Shown: positions 1 through 4,830 of the stretch, in pieces
How positions within the stretch are numbered: position 1 is the first letter of the stretch
How the letters are laid out: each line of letters begins with the position of its first letter
Assembly (NCBI GenBank): GCA_022758935.1
Contig: JAEMQG010000131.1
Location: forward strand, 1 to 7,631
Direction of reading: 5' to 3'
Length of the DNA stretch: 7,631 nucleotides
Source of the DNA: Candidatus Nitrosopumilus sp.
GTDB taxonomy: Archaea; Thermoproteota; Nitrososphaeria; Nitrososphaerales; Nitrosopumilaceae
Translations under genes and position numbers: made by a program
The notes under the pieces: model-generated
Databases searched by the model: none
What the model was told of the DNA's origin: nothing
The model's input: only the letters and a program-made list of their open reading frames with translations

Positions 1-1
1 A

Positions 2-502
2 GCAGACGCAGATATGAATATGCTGATGGACTTGGTAATGAATCGATACAAACAGCACCCATCTGTAATTGGCTTTGGCGTGGATGTTGAATGGTACCAT
101 CAAAAACAATACCCTGACGGAAGACCATTGACAGACAATGAAGTGACCACCTGGGCAATGAAAGTATCTAATTACAATCCAAATTATAATTTAATGGTAA
201 AGCATTGGGATGCATCATACCTTTCAAACGCCAGGCCTACCAACGTGTTGTTCTTGACAGATAGTGAACAGATAGGTTCACTATCGGCCGCAATAAGTGA
301 ATACACTGCGTGGGTTGATCATTTCGGAACCTCTCAGGTGGGCTTTCAAATAGGATACCCATCTGATATGTCATGGTGGAGTAAATTGACAGATCCTGCA
401 TCCTCCATGATTAATCCTGTAATTACGGCAAGACCAAACGCAAACATTGGTGCAGTATATTGGGTAGACTTTAGTGTACTCAAAGCATTTCCAGCTAATT
501 AA
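2..502 (+). CDS. 3' part of an unrecognised protein, possibly the C-terminal half of a barrel-like domain
   Basis: The reading frame is open from the left edge of the window (codons for Ala-Asp-Ala-Asp precede the first ATG at 14), so the gene most likely begins upstream and only its last ~166 residues are visible. The protein is rich in Trp and Tyr. It shows short hydrophobic strands separated by helical stretches: VIGFGVDVEWY, NLMVKHWD, NVLFLTD, VGFQIGYP and NIGAVYWVDF. This alternation, with acidic residues at strand ends (D and E in GVDVEWY), resembles the second half of a (beta/alpha) barrel such as those of glycosidase-like proteins, but I do not recognise the family and the resemblance is only a pattern. 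No membrane segment is visible in this part; a signal peptide, if any, would lie outside the window. The coding call is firm, the function unknown. Confidence 0.8.
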   Translation, partial: ADADMNMLMDLVMNRYKQHPSVIGFGVDVEWYHQKQYPDGRPLTDNEVTTWAMKVSNYNPNYNLMVKHWDASYLSNARPTNVLFLTDSEQIGSLSAAISEYTAWVDHFGTSQVGFQIGYPSDMSWWSKLTDPASSMINPVITARPNANIGAVYWVDFSVLKAFPAN

Positions 503-518
503 ACAACTGTAATTGTTT
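501..518 (+). terminator. weak AT-only stem-loop at the stop of the first gene
   Basis: The arms AAACAA and TTGTTT form a 6-bp inverted repeat around a 6-nt loop, starting inside the TAA stop codon of the upstream gene. The stem is almost all A:T and no long T run follows, so a role in 3'-end formation is only a possibility. Confidence 0.2.
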
Positions 519-801
519 GTATGCACGTAGGTAAGAACGCAATAAAAACAAATTCTGTGGATAAATTATAATGGCAATAATATGAGTTGTTTTCACATAC
601 AACAAGTGTCAAAATAACTGATTTGTCTATAATGTCAATTCCTAATTATCTAATTCCAAACACAGTATGTTGTCTTGTGATGGTTTTTTGTATACATTAC
701 TGGGCACATAATTTTTTGCTATTTTGAGAACTCTTTCTCAAACATTGTTTGTTTTATAGATAACATACTGGTACTCATATTTCTAGAAAAAAATCCAACA
801 T
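503..801. other. AT-rich intergenic region without a convincing gene
   Basis: This stretch of about 300 bp lies between the partial first gene and the 59-aa ORF. I found no tRNA-like sequence and no ORF with coding character on either strand. The one open minus-strand frame (907 to 719) lies mostly opposite the 59-aa ORF and has the Phe/Leu/Ser-rich composition expected of an antisense shadow. The clearest structure is the perfect hairpin at 723-742, followed by a TTTATA sequence at 753-758 that could be the TATA box for the 59-aa ORF. Confidence 0.6.
723..742. repeat. perfect 8-bp inverted repeat with 4-nt loop
   Basis: The arms TTTGAGAA and TTCTCAAA are exact reverse complements around CTCT. 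A T-rich stretch (TTGTTTGTTTTATA) follows about 5 nt later. It may be a transcription terminator for the first gene, although it is ~220 nt past that stop, or an operator just upstream of the TTTATA at 753-758. The sequence does not decide between these. Confidence 0.5.
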
Positions 802-981
802 ATGGTAAGAAGAGATGCCAAAGATAGAGTTGAGAGTGTTTTAACTGATGAAGAAATAATGAATTACAGAATACGAAAAACAAGTATGGAAATTGAAATG
901 AAAACACGTAAAGAAAATAAATCTAAACACTTTGAGATGGATCCATATTTTGATTCCATAAAGAATTGGCATCCTATCTAA
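802..981 (+). CDS. small charged hypothetical protein, 59 aa
   Basis: An ATG-initiated ORF of 60 codons ends in TAA and encodes a highly charged peptide beginning MVRRDAKDRVESVLTDEE and ending PYFDSIKNWHPI. The central part (about residues 17-43) is rich in Lys, Glu and Arg and could be a single amphipathic helix; there is no Cys, no signal peptide and no membrane segment. The frame is closed by a TAG shortly upstream, so 802 is the first ATG. The strand is purine-rich, as the true coding strands in this window are, which favours it over the opposing minus-strand frame. Possible TATA-like sequences lie at 753-758 and around 774-780. I do not recognise a family. It may be a lineage-specific small protein or a chance ORF in an AT-rich gap; conservation would decide. 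Confidence 0.5.
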   Translation: MVRRDAKDRVESVLTDEEIMNYRIRKTSMEIEMKTRKENKSKHFEMDPYFDSIKNWHPI

Positions 982-1168
982 GCTGAATATAAGTTAGAAA
1001 AAATACCTTCGAGATGCACTCGATTTGAAAACATTACTGCGTCTCTTTATTTTAAATTTAGATCAATGATTACGAGCAATTAGAAATGCGTTTTTAGATA
1101 AGAATATCGCTCTAAAGATTTTGGCCTAAAATAGACTGATTTAATTAAATCAAAATTTATCATATTTT
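982..1168. other. AT-rich leader/promoter region upstream of nadM
   Basis: There is no ORF of note in these 187 bp. They contain a short hairpin (TCGAG, loop ATGCA, CTCGA; 1009-1023) about 30 nt after the 59-aa ORF stop, and the presumed nadM promoter at the right end. Confidence 0.5.
1138..1151 (+). promoter_or_regulatory. candidate TATA box of nadM inside a 14-bp perfect palindrome
   Basis: GATTTAATTAAATC is its own reverse complement and is centred about 25 bp upstream of the nadM ATG. That is the distance expected for an archaeal TATA box serving a leaderless transcript. No Shine-Dalgarno precedes the ATG, which fits leaderless initiation. Confidence 0.5.
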
Positions 1169-1699
1169 ATGCGCGGACTAATGATGGGTAGATTTCAGCC
1201 TTTTCATTTAGGACATTTAGATTTAGTTAAACAGATCCTAGTCGAGTGTGATGAAGTAATCATTGCAATTACAAGCGCCCAATTCAATTATTTGGAAAAA
1301 GATCCCTTCACAGCAGGAGAGAGAACTGAAATGATACATAACTCACTTGGAGAATCTGGTATTGACATGTCTAGATGTTTTATCATGCCAATAGAAAACC
1401 AATTTAATATTGCAACATGGGCATCTTATCTTAAAGCGACTTTACCTGAATTTGATAAAGTGTATAGTGGGAACGATTATGTTGCAATGTTATTGACCGA
1501 CTCTGGAATCAAAGTGGTAACACCAAAATTTTTAACTCGATCTCTATACAACGCAACAAAAATTCGTTCAATGATAATATCTGGAGATAACTGGGAGAAA
1601 TTTGTACCAAAAGCTGTGGCTGATTTTTTAAAGAAAATTAATGCTAACCACCGATTAAACATTGTATCAAAATCTGACACAAAGCCTACAGAATACTGA
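1169..1699 (+). CDS. nadM: nicotinamide-nucleotide adenylyltransferase, archaeal type
   Basis: This 176-aa protein is expected to catalyse NMN + ATP to NAD+ + PPi, the last step of NAD synthesis, in the cytoplasm. It is a nucleotidyltransferase of the HIGH superfamily with a Rossmann-like fold. The ATP-binding signature GRFQPFHLGH is at residues 7-16, right after a short first strand, so the start is well fixed. PFTAGERTEMI (46-56) is typical of the archaeal NadM family, as is VYSGNDYV (98-105). The C-terminal nucleotide motif reads NATKIRSMI (128-136), where a Ser/Gly-Thr-x-Ile-Arg form is commoner. ISGDNWEKFVP (137-147) is also family-like. Length matches archaeal homologues (about 170-180 aa). 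The last ~20 residues are a polar tail. The stop codon overlaps the ATG of the next small ORF, so the two are probably co-transcribed. Confidence 0.95.
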   Translation: MRGLMMGRFQPFHLGHLDLVKQILVECDEVIIAITSAQFNYLEKDPFTAGERTEMIHNSLGESGIDMSRCFIMPIENQFNIATWASYLKATLPEFDKVYSGNDYVAMLLTDSGIKVVTPKFLTRSLYNATKIRSMIISGDNWEKFVPKAVADFLKKINANHRLNIVSKSDTKPTEY

Positions 1700-1818
1700 T
1701 GACACCCGTACACGCATGTCCCATTTGTCCAAACTGTGGCTCAAAGAGATTCCACAGATTGCCGGGGAATGATGTTACTGTGAAATGTCGTTCTTGTAAC
1801 AAGATAATTACCATCTAG
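1699..1818 (+). CDS. putative mini zinc-ribbon protein, 39 aa, overlapping nadM stop
   Basis: An ORF of 40 codons starts on the ATG that shares its A with the nadM TGA stop (TGATG), the classic arrangement for translational coupling. The 39-aa product carries CPICPNCG (Cys7, Cys10, Cys13) and CRSC (Cys30, Cys33) separated by 16 residues. Two CxxC knuckles of this kind (10/13 and 30/33) form a one-domain zinc ribbon. The region between them is basic and beta-like (KRFHRLPGNDVTVK), and there is little else in the protein. Such mini zinc ribbons occur in archaea as nucleic-acid-binding or protein-adaptor proteins, but no specific function can be read here. The five Cys in 39 codons, the spacing and the coupled start argue against chance. 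It ends 23 bp from the convergent nitroreductase stop. Confidence 0.65.
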   Translation: MTPVHACPICPNCGSKRFHRLPGNDVTVKCRSCNKIITI

Positions 1819-1841
1819 TATTTCACTTGGATGAAAATTTA

Positions 1842-2486
1842 CTACCATACTACATGTACTAATTCTTGGAGGTTTCTTCTAGGTTTGGGGAATTTATCTT
1901 GCTTGGGATATCCTATGCATAATACTGACGAAGGAATCAAGTCCGTATTAATTACCTTCATTACTTTTTGTTCATCAAACATACCAATCCATATTGAACT
2001 TAATCCCAAAGCCTGAGCTGCAAGCTGGGAATATGACGCAGCTAATGTAGCATCTTGTATAGCGAATTTTTTAAGTATCTCTTCTGAGAAATCTAGTTTT
2101 ACCCTAGATGGATTTTTGCAATAAACCAGTACGACTGGCGCGTTTACATATGGTTGATTATTGCATGCCTCAACTAACTGCTGTTTTTTTTCAGAACTTT
2201 TTACATAAAAAATCTCAAAACCCTGAAAATTTCCTGCAGTAGGTGCGGTGTCAGCAGCAGCTATGATTTTATCTATTTTTACTGTCTCTACTATTTTATC
2301 TGTAAATTTTCTAGTTGAACGTCGTTTTGCCATCACTGTGAATAAATCTGTATTGATAAATTCAGTTGGAGATGATTTTAATATTTGATCGAGTAGTTGA
2401 TTTCTAACATTAGCGTCTATGTTATTGGTCTCTTTTGGTTCATACCCTGATGGATAAATTTTCTCAGATCCATCTCTTGACTCCAT
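1842..2486 (-). CDS. nitroreductase-family flavoprotein
   Basis: This 214-aa protein belongs to the FMN-dependent nitroreductase fold, whose members reduce nitro compounds, quinones or flavins with NAD(P)H, or carry out other flavin chemistry; the substrate cannot be inferred. The signature elements occur in order: KRRSTRKF (residues 54-61, FMN phosphate-binding Arg/Ser), APTAGNFQGFEIFYV (81-95), the helix FAIQDATLAASYSQLAAQALG (141-161), SSIWIGMFDE (163-172), IPSSVLCIGYPKQ (184-196) and a C-terminal RRNLQELVH (203-211). The family core normally begins close to the RRSxR motif, so about 45-50 residues at the N terminus are an extension. Met52 (2331-2333) would give a minimal alternative start. 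I prefer 2486 because a TATA-like ACTTAATA lies about 26 bp upstream of it. The gene is divergent from ilvC. Confidence 0.88.
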   Translation of the reverse strand: MESRDGSEKIYPSGYEPKETNNIDANVRNQLLDQILKSSPTEFINTDLFTVMAKRRSTRKFTDKIVETVKIDKIIAAADTAPTAGNFQGFEIFYVKSSEKKQQLVEACNNQPYVNAPVVLVYCKNPSRVKLDFSEEILKKFAIQDATLAASYSQLAAQALGLSSIWIGMFDEQKVMKVINTDLIPSSVLCIGYPKQDKFPKPRRNLQELVHVVW

Positions 2487-2508
2487 ATTTCAAATAGAAA
2501 AAATATCC

Positions 2509-2516
2509 TATTAAGT
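2509..2516 (-). promoter_or_regulatory. candidate TATA box of the nitroreductase gene
   Basis: Read on the minus strand this is ACTTAATA, centred about 26 bp from the ATG at 2486. The position fits a leaderless archaeal transcript and supports the long form of the protein. The match to the TATA consensus is only moderate. Confidence 0.4.
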
Positions 2517-2567
2517 AATTCTCTGTATGTTTTGATGTATCTTTGATCTAAATTATCTATTTTGACT

Positions 2568-2585
2568 GATTCAATTACTTGAATC
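2568..2585. repeat. perfect 7-bp inverted repeat in the divergent promoter region
   Basis: GATTCAA and TTGAATC are exact reverse complements with a TTAC spacer. The site lies between the nitroreductase and ilvC promoters. TGAATCA recurs at 2612-2618 and 2690-2696, so a dimeric regulator binding GATTCA-type half-sites is conceivable. Confidence 0.45.
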
Positions 2586-2649
2586 GAGAAATTCAAGAAA
2601 ATAGAGAATGATGAATCAATGTAGACAGAAAGTGACAATGGGTTGAAGG

Positions 2650-2700
2650 TTCAATGATGGAAAGATGATTAATTCATTACCGACTTCAATGAATCATTAC
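2650..2700 (+). repeat. short direct repeats just upstream of the ilvC TATA box
   Basis: TTCAATGA occurs at 2650-2657 and 2685-2692, 35 bp apart. TCATTAC occurs at 2674-2680 and 2694-2700, 20 bp apart (about two helical turns). AATGAATCATT at 2688-2698 is also a near-palindrome. They abut the TATA-like sequence at 2705-2711, a position where an activator or repressor of ilvC could bind. This is a pattern observation in AT-rich DNA, not a recognised motif. Confidence 0.3.
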
Positions 2701-2704
2701 ATAG

Positions 2705-2711
2705 TTAATAT
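2705..2711 (+). promoter_or_regulatory. candidate TATA box of ilvC
   Basis: TTAATAT is centred about 26 bp before the ATG at 2734, which would place transcription start at or next to that ATG (leaderless mRNA). It also argues against the in-frame upstream ATG at 2665, which would lie upstream of this promoter. Confidence 0.5.
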
Positions 2712-2733
2712 TTGCAAGATTTTTACTAATATC

Positions 2734-3732
2734 ATGGCAAAAACATGGAAAGACAAAGACATCAGTTTAGAACCATTAAAAGATCAAACTATTGCAGTAA
2801 TTGGATATGGAATTCAAGGTGACGCACAAGCAAACAACATGAAGGATTCTGGTCTTAAGGTAATTGTTGGTCTTAAAGAAGGTGGAAACAGTTGGGAAAA
2901 AGCCAAATCTGACGGTCACAAAGTAATGTCAGTATCTGATGCTTGCAAACAGGGTGATATTATTCACGTGTTAATCCCTGATATGATCCAGTCACAAGTT
3001 TACAAAGATGAAATTGGACCAAATCTTTCTGCAGGCAAAGCATTGTCATTTTCACACGCGGCTGCAATTCATTGGAAATGGATTGAAGCTCCAAACAATG
3101 TTGATATTATTATGGTTGCACCAAAAGGACCTGGCTCCAAAGTCAGAGAGACATATCTGGAAAACTTTGGAACTCCCGCAATTGTAGCTGTCCATCAAGA
3201 CTATACAGGAAAAGCTTGGAATAGAACACTGGGAATTGCAAAAGCAATAGGTAGTGCAAGAGCTGGATTAATTCAAACAACATTTCAAGAAGAAGTAGAG
3301 ACTGATTGGTTTGGAGAACAGGCAGATCTTTGTGGGGGTTCTGCATCTATGGTGAAAGCTGCATTTGAAACACTTGTCGAAGCTGGCTATCAACCAGAAA
3401 TTGCATACTTTGAGGTTCTTCATGAATTAAAGCTGATTGTAGATATGATTCAAAGATATGGAATCAATGGAATGTGGAGACGTGTTAGTGAAACTGCAAG
3501 ATATGGTGGTTTAACTCGGGGTCCAATGGTAATGACCAGTGAGACCAAAGACAACATGAAAAAAGTTCTCAAAATGATTCAAGATGGAACTTTTAACAAA
3601 GAATGGATAAGTGAATATCAGAAAAATGGTAAAGACGCATTTGATAAATACATGAAAGAAACTGATGCACACCAAATTGAAAAAGTTGGCAAGCAGATGC
3701 GTAAAATGATGTGGCCTGATTCAACTGAATAG
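2734..3732 (+). CDS. ilvC: ketol-acid reductoisomerase (class I)
   Basis: This 332-aa enzyme converts 2-acetolactate or 2-aceto-2-hydroxybutyrate to the dihydroxy acids on the way to valine, leucine and isoleucine, with Mg2+ and NAD(P)H, in the cytoplasm. The Rossmann signature GYGIQG is at residues 24-29 and the cofactor loop GLKEGGNSW at 46-54. The catalytic His108 lies in FSHAAAIHW and APKGPG is at 129-134. The knotted helical C domain carries the metal ligands Asp191 and Glu195 (DWFGEQ), Glu227 and Glu231 (FEVLHE), then SETARYGG (252-259). The length is typical of class I. An in-frame ATG at 2665 would add 23 residues unlike any part of the family, so 2734 (MAKTWKDKD) is the start. The motif around His108 differs from the common FAHGFNIHF. 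The gene ends 5 bp from the convergent B12-binding subunit. Confidence 0.97.
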   Translation: MAKTWKDKDISLEPLKDQTIAVIGYGIQGDAQANNMKDSGLKVIVGLKEGGNSWEKAKSDGHKVMSVSDACKQGDIIHVLIPDMIQSQVYKDEIGPNLSAGKALSFSHAAAIHWKWIEAPNNVDIIMVAPKGPGSKVRETYLENFGTPAIVAVHQDYTGKAWNRTLGIAKAIGSARAGLIQTTFQEEVETDWFGEQADLCGGSASMVKAAFETLVEAGYQPEIAYFEVLHELKLIVDMIQRYGINGMWRRVSETARYGGLTRGPMVMTSETKDNMKKVLKMIQDGTFNKEWISEYQKNGKDAFDKYMKETDAHQIEKVGKQMRKMMWPDSTE

Positions 3733-3737
3733 TTTTC

Positions 3738-4160
3738 TTAAATCTTTCTTAATTTTGAAACACCATTTGTAATGTGATTAATTATATCATTTAGAGGTGT
3801 ACCTGGACCAAATACTTCATCAATTCCCACTTTTTTGAGTTCTTTCCTATCTTCTTCAGGAATTACTCCACCGCCAACAACAAGGACATCTTTGATCCCT
3901 TTTCTGTTTAGTGCTTTTACGACTCTGGGAAACAATGTGCCGTGTGCACCATTAAGTAAACTCATTGCAATTGCATCTACATCCTCATCTTCAGCTATTT
4001 GGGCAATTCTATCTGGGGTGGCAAAAAGACCAGAGTATATTACTTCCATTCCTGCATCTCTGAATGCTCTACACAATACTAGTGCTCCTCTATCGTGACC
4101 ATCCAAACCTAATTTTGCAACTAGAATTTTAACTCGTCTTGAATCTGTCGTCTGTTTCAT
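3738..4160 (-). CDS. mcmA2: methylmalonyl-CoA mutase, B12-binding (small/C-terminal) subunit
   Basis: This 140-aa protein is the adenosylcobalamin-binding domain of methylmalonyl-CoA mutase as a separate polypeptide. It would pair with a catalytic subunit encoded elsewhere to interconvert (R)-methylmalonyl-CoA and succinyl-CoA. In autotrophic Thaumarchaeota this step belongs to the 3-hydroxypropionate/4-hydroxybutyrate cycle. The base-off/His-on cobalamin signature is complete: LGLDGHDRG (17-25) with the cobalt-ligating His22, SLLNGAH (67-73, usually SLLSGAH), VVGGGVIP (94-101) and FGPGT (117-121). The domain fills the whole protein, and the length matches stand-alone small subunits. The ATG at 4160 is supported by a TATA-like box 26 bp upstream; the upstream ATGs on this strand are out of frame. 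No mutase large subunit, epimerase or MeaB-type GTPase gene is in the window. Confidence 0.95.
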   Translation of the reverse strand: MKQTTDSRRVKILVAKLGLDGHDRGALVLCRAFRDAGMEVIYSGLFATPDRIAQIAEDEDVDAIAMSLLNGAHGTLFPRVVKALNRKGIKDVLVVGGGVIPEEDRKELKKVGIDEVFGPGTPLNDIINHITNGVSKLRKI

Positions 4161-4182
4161 GTTATTTGAACATCATCCATTA

Positions 4183-4189
4183 TTTTAAA
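4183..4189 (-). promoter_or_regulatory. candidate TATA box of the B12-binding subunit gene
   Basis: On the minus strand the sequence reads CTTTAAAATAATGG, with TTTAAAA centred about 26 bp before the ATG at 4160. This is the standard archaeal spacing for a leaderless transcript, and it is one of the better TATA matches in the window. Confidence 0.55.
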
Positions 4190-4505
4190 GTCTTTATGTG
4201 ATTTTCCTTCTTAAAATAACTGTAAAAACCAATTTCCCAAACCCTATTCTCTTGCCAAATCACATACAAAAATCTATCATGTGTAGACAACGCACAATAA
4301 AAAACAGTTTTTGAAACATGTCCAATTTGACTAAACAGATTCAGAATAATCACGTGTAATCTTGTTTTAAATCTATTTTACAGACTTTCAACCTTACTAA
4401 TTCAATTTGCTGCTAATTAAATGCTAAAATCTATGTTTATCTGTTATATTATCGATTACATATTGCCGAACAATTATTCTAATTTTTTAGACGCAAAACC
4501 ATCTT

Positions 4506-4536
4506 TGGTGTGATTACCTACACAATTTGTTTTTTT
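4506..4536 (+). terminator. possible terminator-like hairpin plus T run inside the intergenic gap
   Basis: TTGGTGT and ACACAA can pair with one bulged G around the loop GATTACCT, and a run of seven T follows at 4530-4536. No gene on the plus strand ends nearby, so if real it would end a non-coding transcript. Chance is likely in AT-rich DNA. Confidence 0.2.
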
Positions 4537-4645
4537 ACCTATGTCATACATTTAATTTTATGAACCCCGTTTTATCGAGCACATGACAAATAGAATAAAA
4601 ATTTTATGAAAAATAGAAAAATTTGAATTCTCTATTTGAAACAGG

Positions 4646-4664
4646 ATTTTAAAATTGATCAATT
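4646..4664. repeat. two adjoining palindromes upstream of ppdK
   Basis: ATTTTAAAAT (4646-4655) and AATTGATCAATT (4653-4664) are each perfect palindromes and overlap by three bases. They lie ~170 bp before the ppdK start. They could be a dimeric protein site, but AT-rich palindromes of this size are not rare by chance. Confidence 0.3.
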
Positions 4665-4790
4665 GACACCGTAGTAATAAAAAAACGACGTAGTGTTATT
4701 TAGCGATCAGATAGAGTAATTTTGATAAATTAAACTATATTTTTTCAGGATCGGGAAAATTGACTCTCTCTCATTTCTACTAAGCAATAC

Positions 4791-4797
4791 TTTAAAA
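4791..4797 (+). promoter_or_regulatory. candidate TATA box of ppdK
   Basis: TTTAAAA is centred about 37 bp before the ATG, which predicts a short leader of roughly 10 nt. No Shine-Dalgarno is visible between it and the start codon. Confidence 0.55.
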
Positions 4798-4830
4798 CCC
4801 CCTAATTTTGATTTGATAATCTAGATAAAA

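Larger units (their letters stand above)
4161..4830. other. 670-bp AT-rich intergenic region with divergent promoters, no convincing gene
   Basis: Promoters for mcmA2 (left, minus strand) and ppdK (right, plus strand) lie at the ends. Between them I see no tRNA-like sequence and no ORF with coding character; the longest ATG frame I followed by eye (4421-4513) is only 30 codons and lacks support. Structures present are an imperfect hairpin TTGGTGT...ACACAA (4506-4525) followed by seven T (4530-4536), which looks terminator-like on the plus strand, and the adjoining palindromes ATTTTAAAAT and AATTGATCAATT (4646-4664). The size is large for this compact chromosome, so a non-coding RNA could be hidden here. 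Confidence 0.5.

Noticed and set aside
719..907. Minus-strand 62-codon frame
   Set aside because: It lies mostly opposite the 59-aa ORF, is Phe/Leu/Ser-rich as expected for an antisense shadow of a Lys/Glu-rich frame, and has no family features.
1477..1713. Minus-strand 78-codon frame
   Set aside because: It is antisense to nadM, whose motifs are unmistakable.
1831..2016. Plus-strand 61-codon frame
   Set aside because: It is almost entirely antisense to the well-supported nitroreductase gene and has no independent support.
2417..2638. Minus-strand 73-codon frame overlapping the nitroreductase 5' end
   Set aside because: It overlaps the nitroreductase in another frame and runs through its promoter and the inverted repeat; its composition shows no recognisable motif.
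2641..2665. tRNA-like GGTTCAAT stretch
   Set aside because: There is no acceptor stem, D arm or anticodon arm around it; it is part of the ilvC upstream repeats.
3835..4098. Plus-strand 87-codon Ser/Thr/Pro-rich frame
   Set aside because: It is the antisense shadow of the B12-binding mutase subunit.
4421..4513. 30-codon hydrophobic ORF in the long intergenic gap
   Set aside because: It is short, AT-driven, lacks a clear promoter and contains no motif; chance is the simplest explanation.
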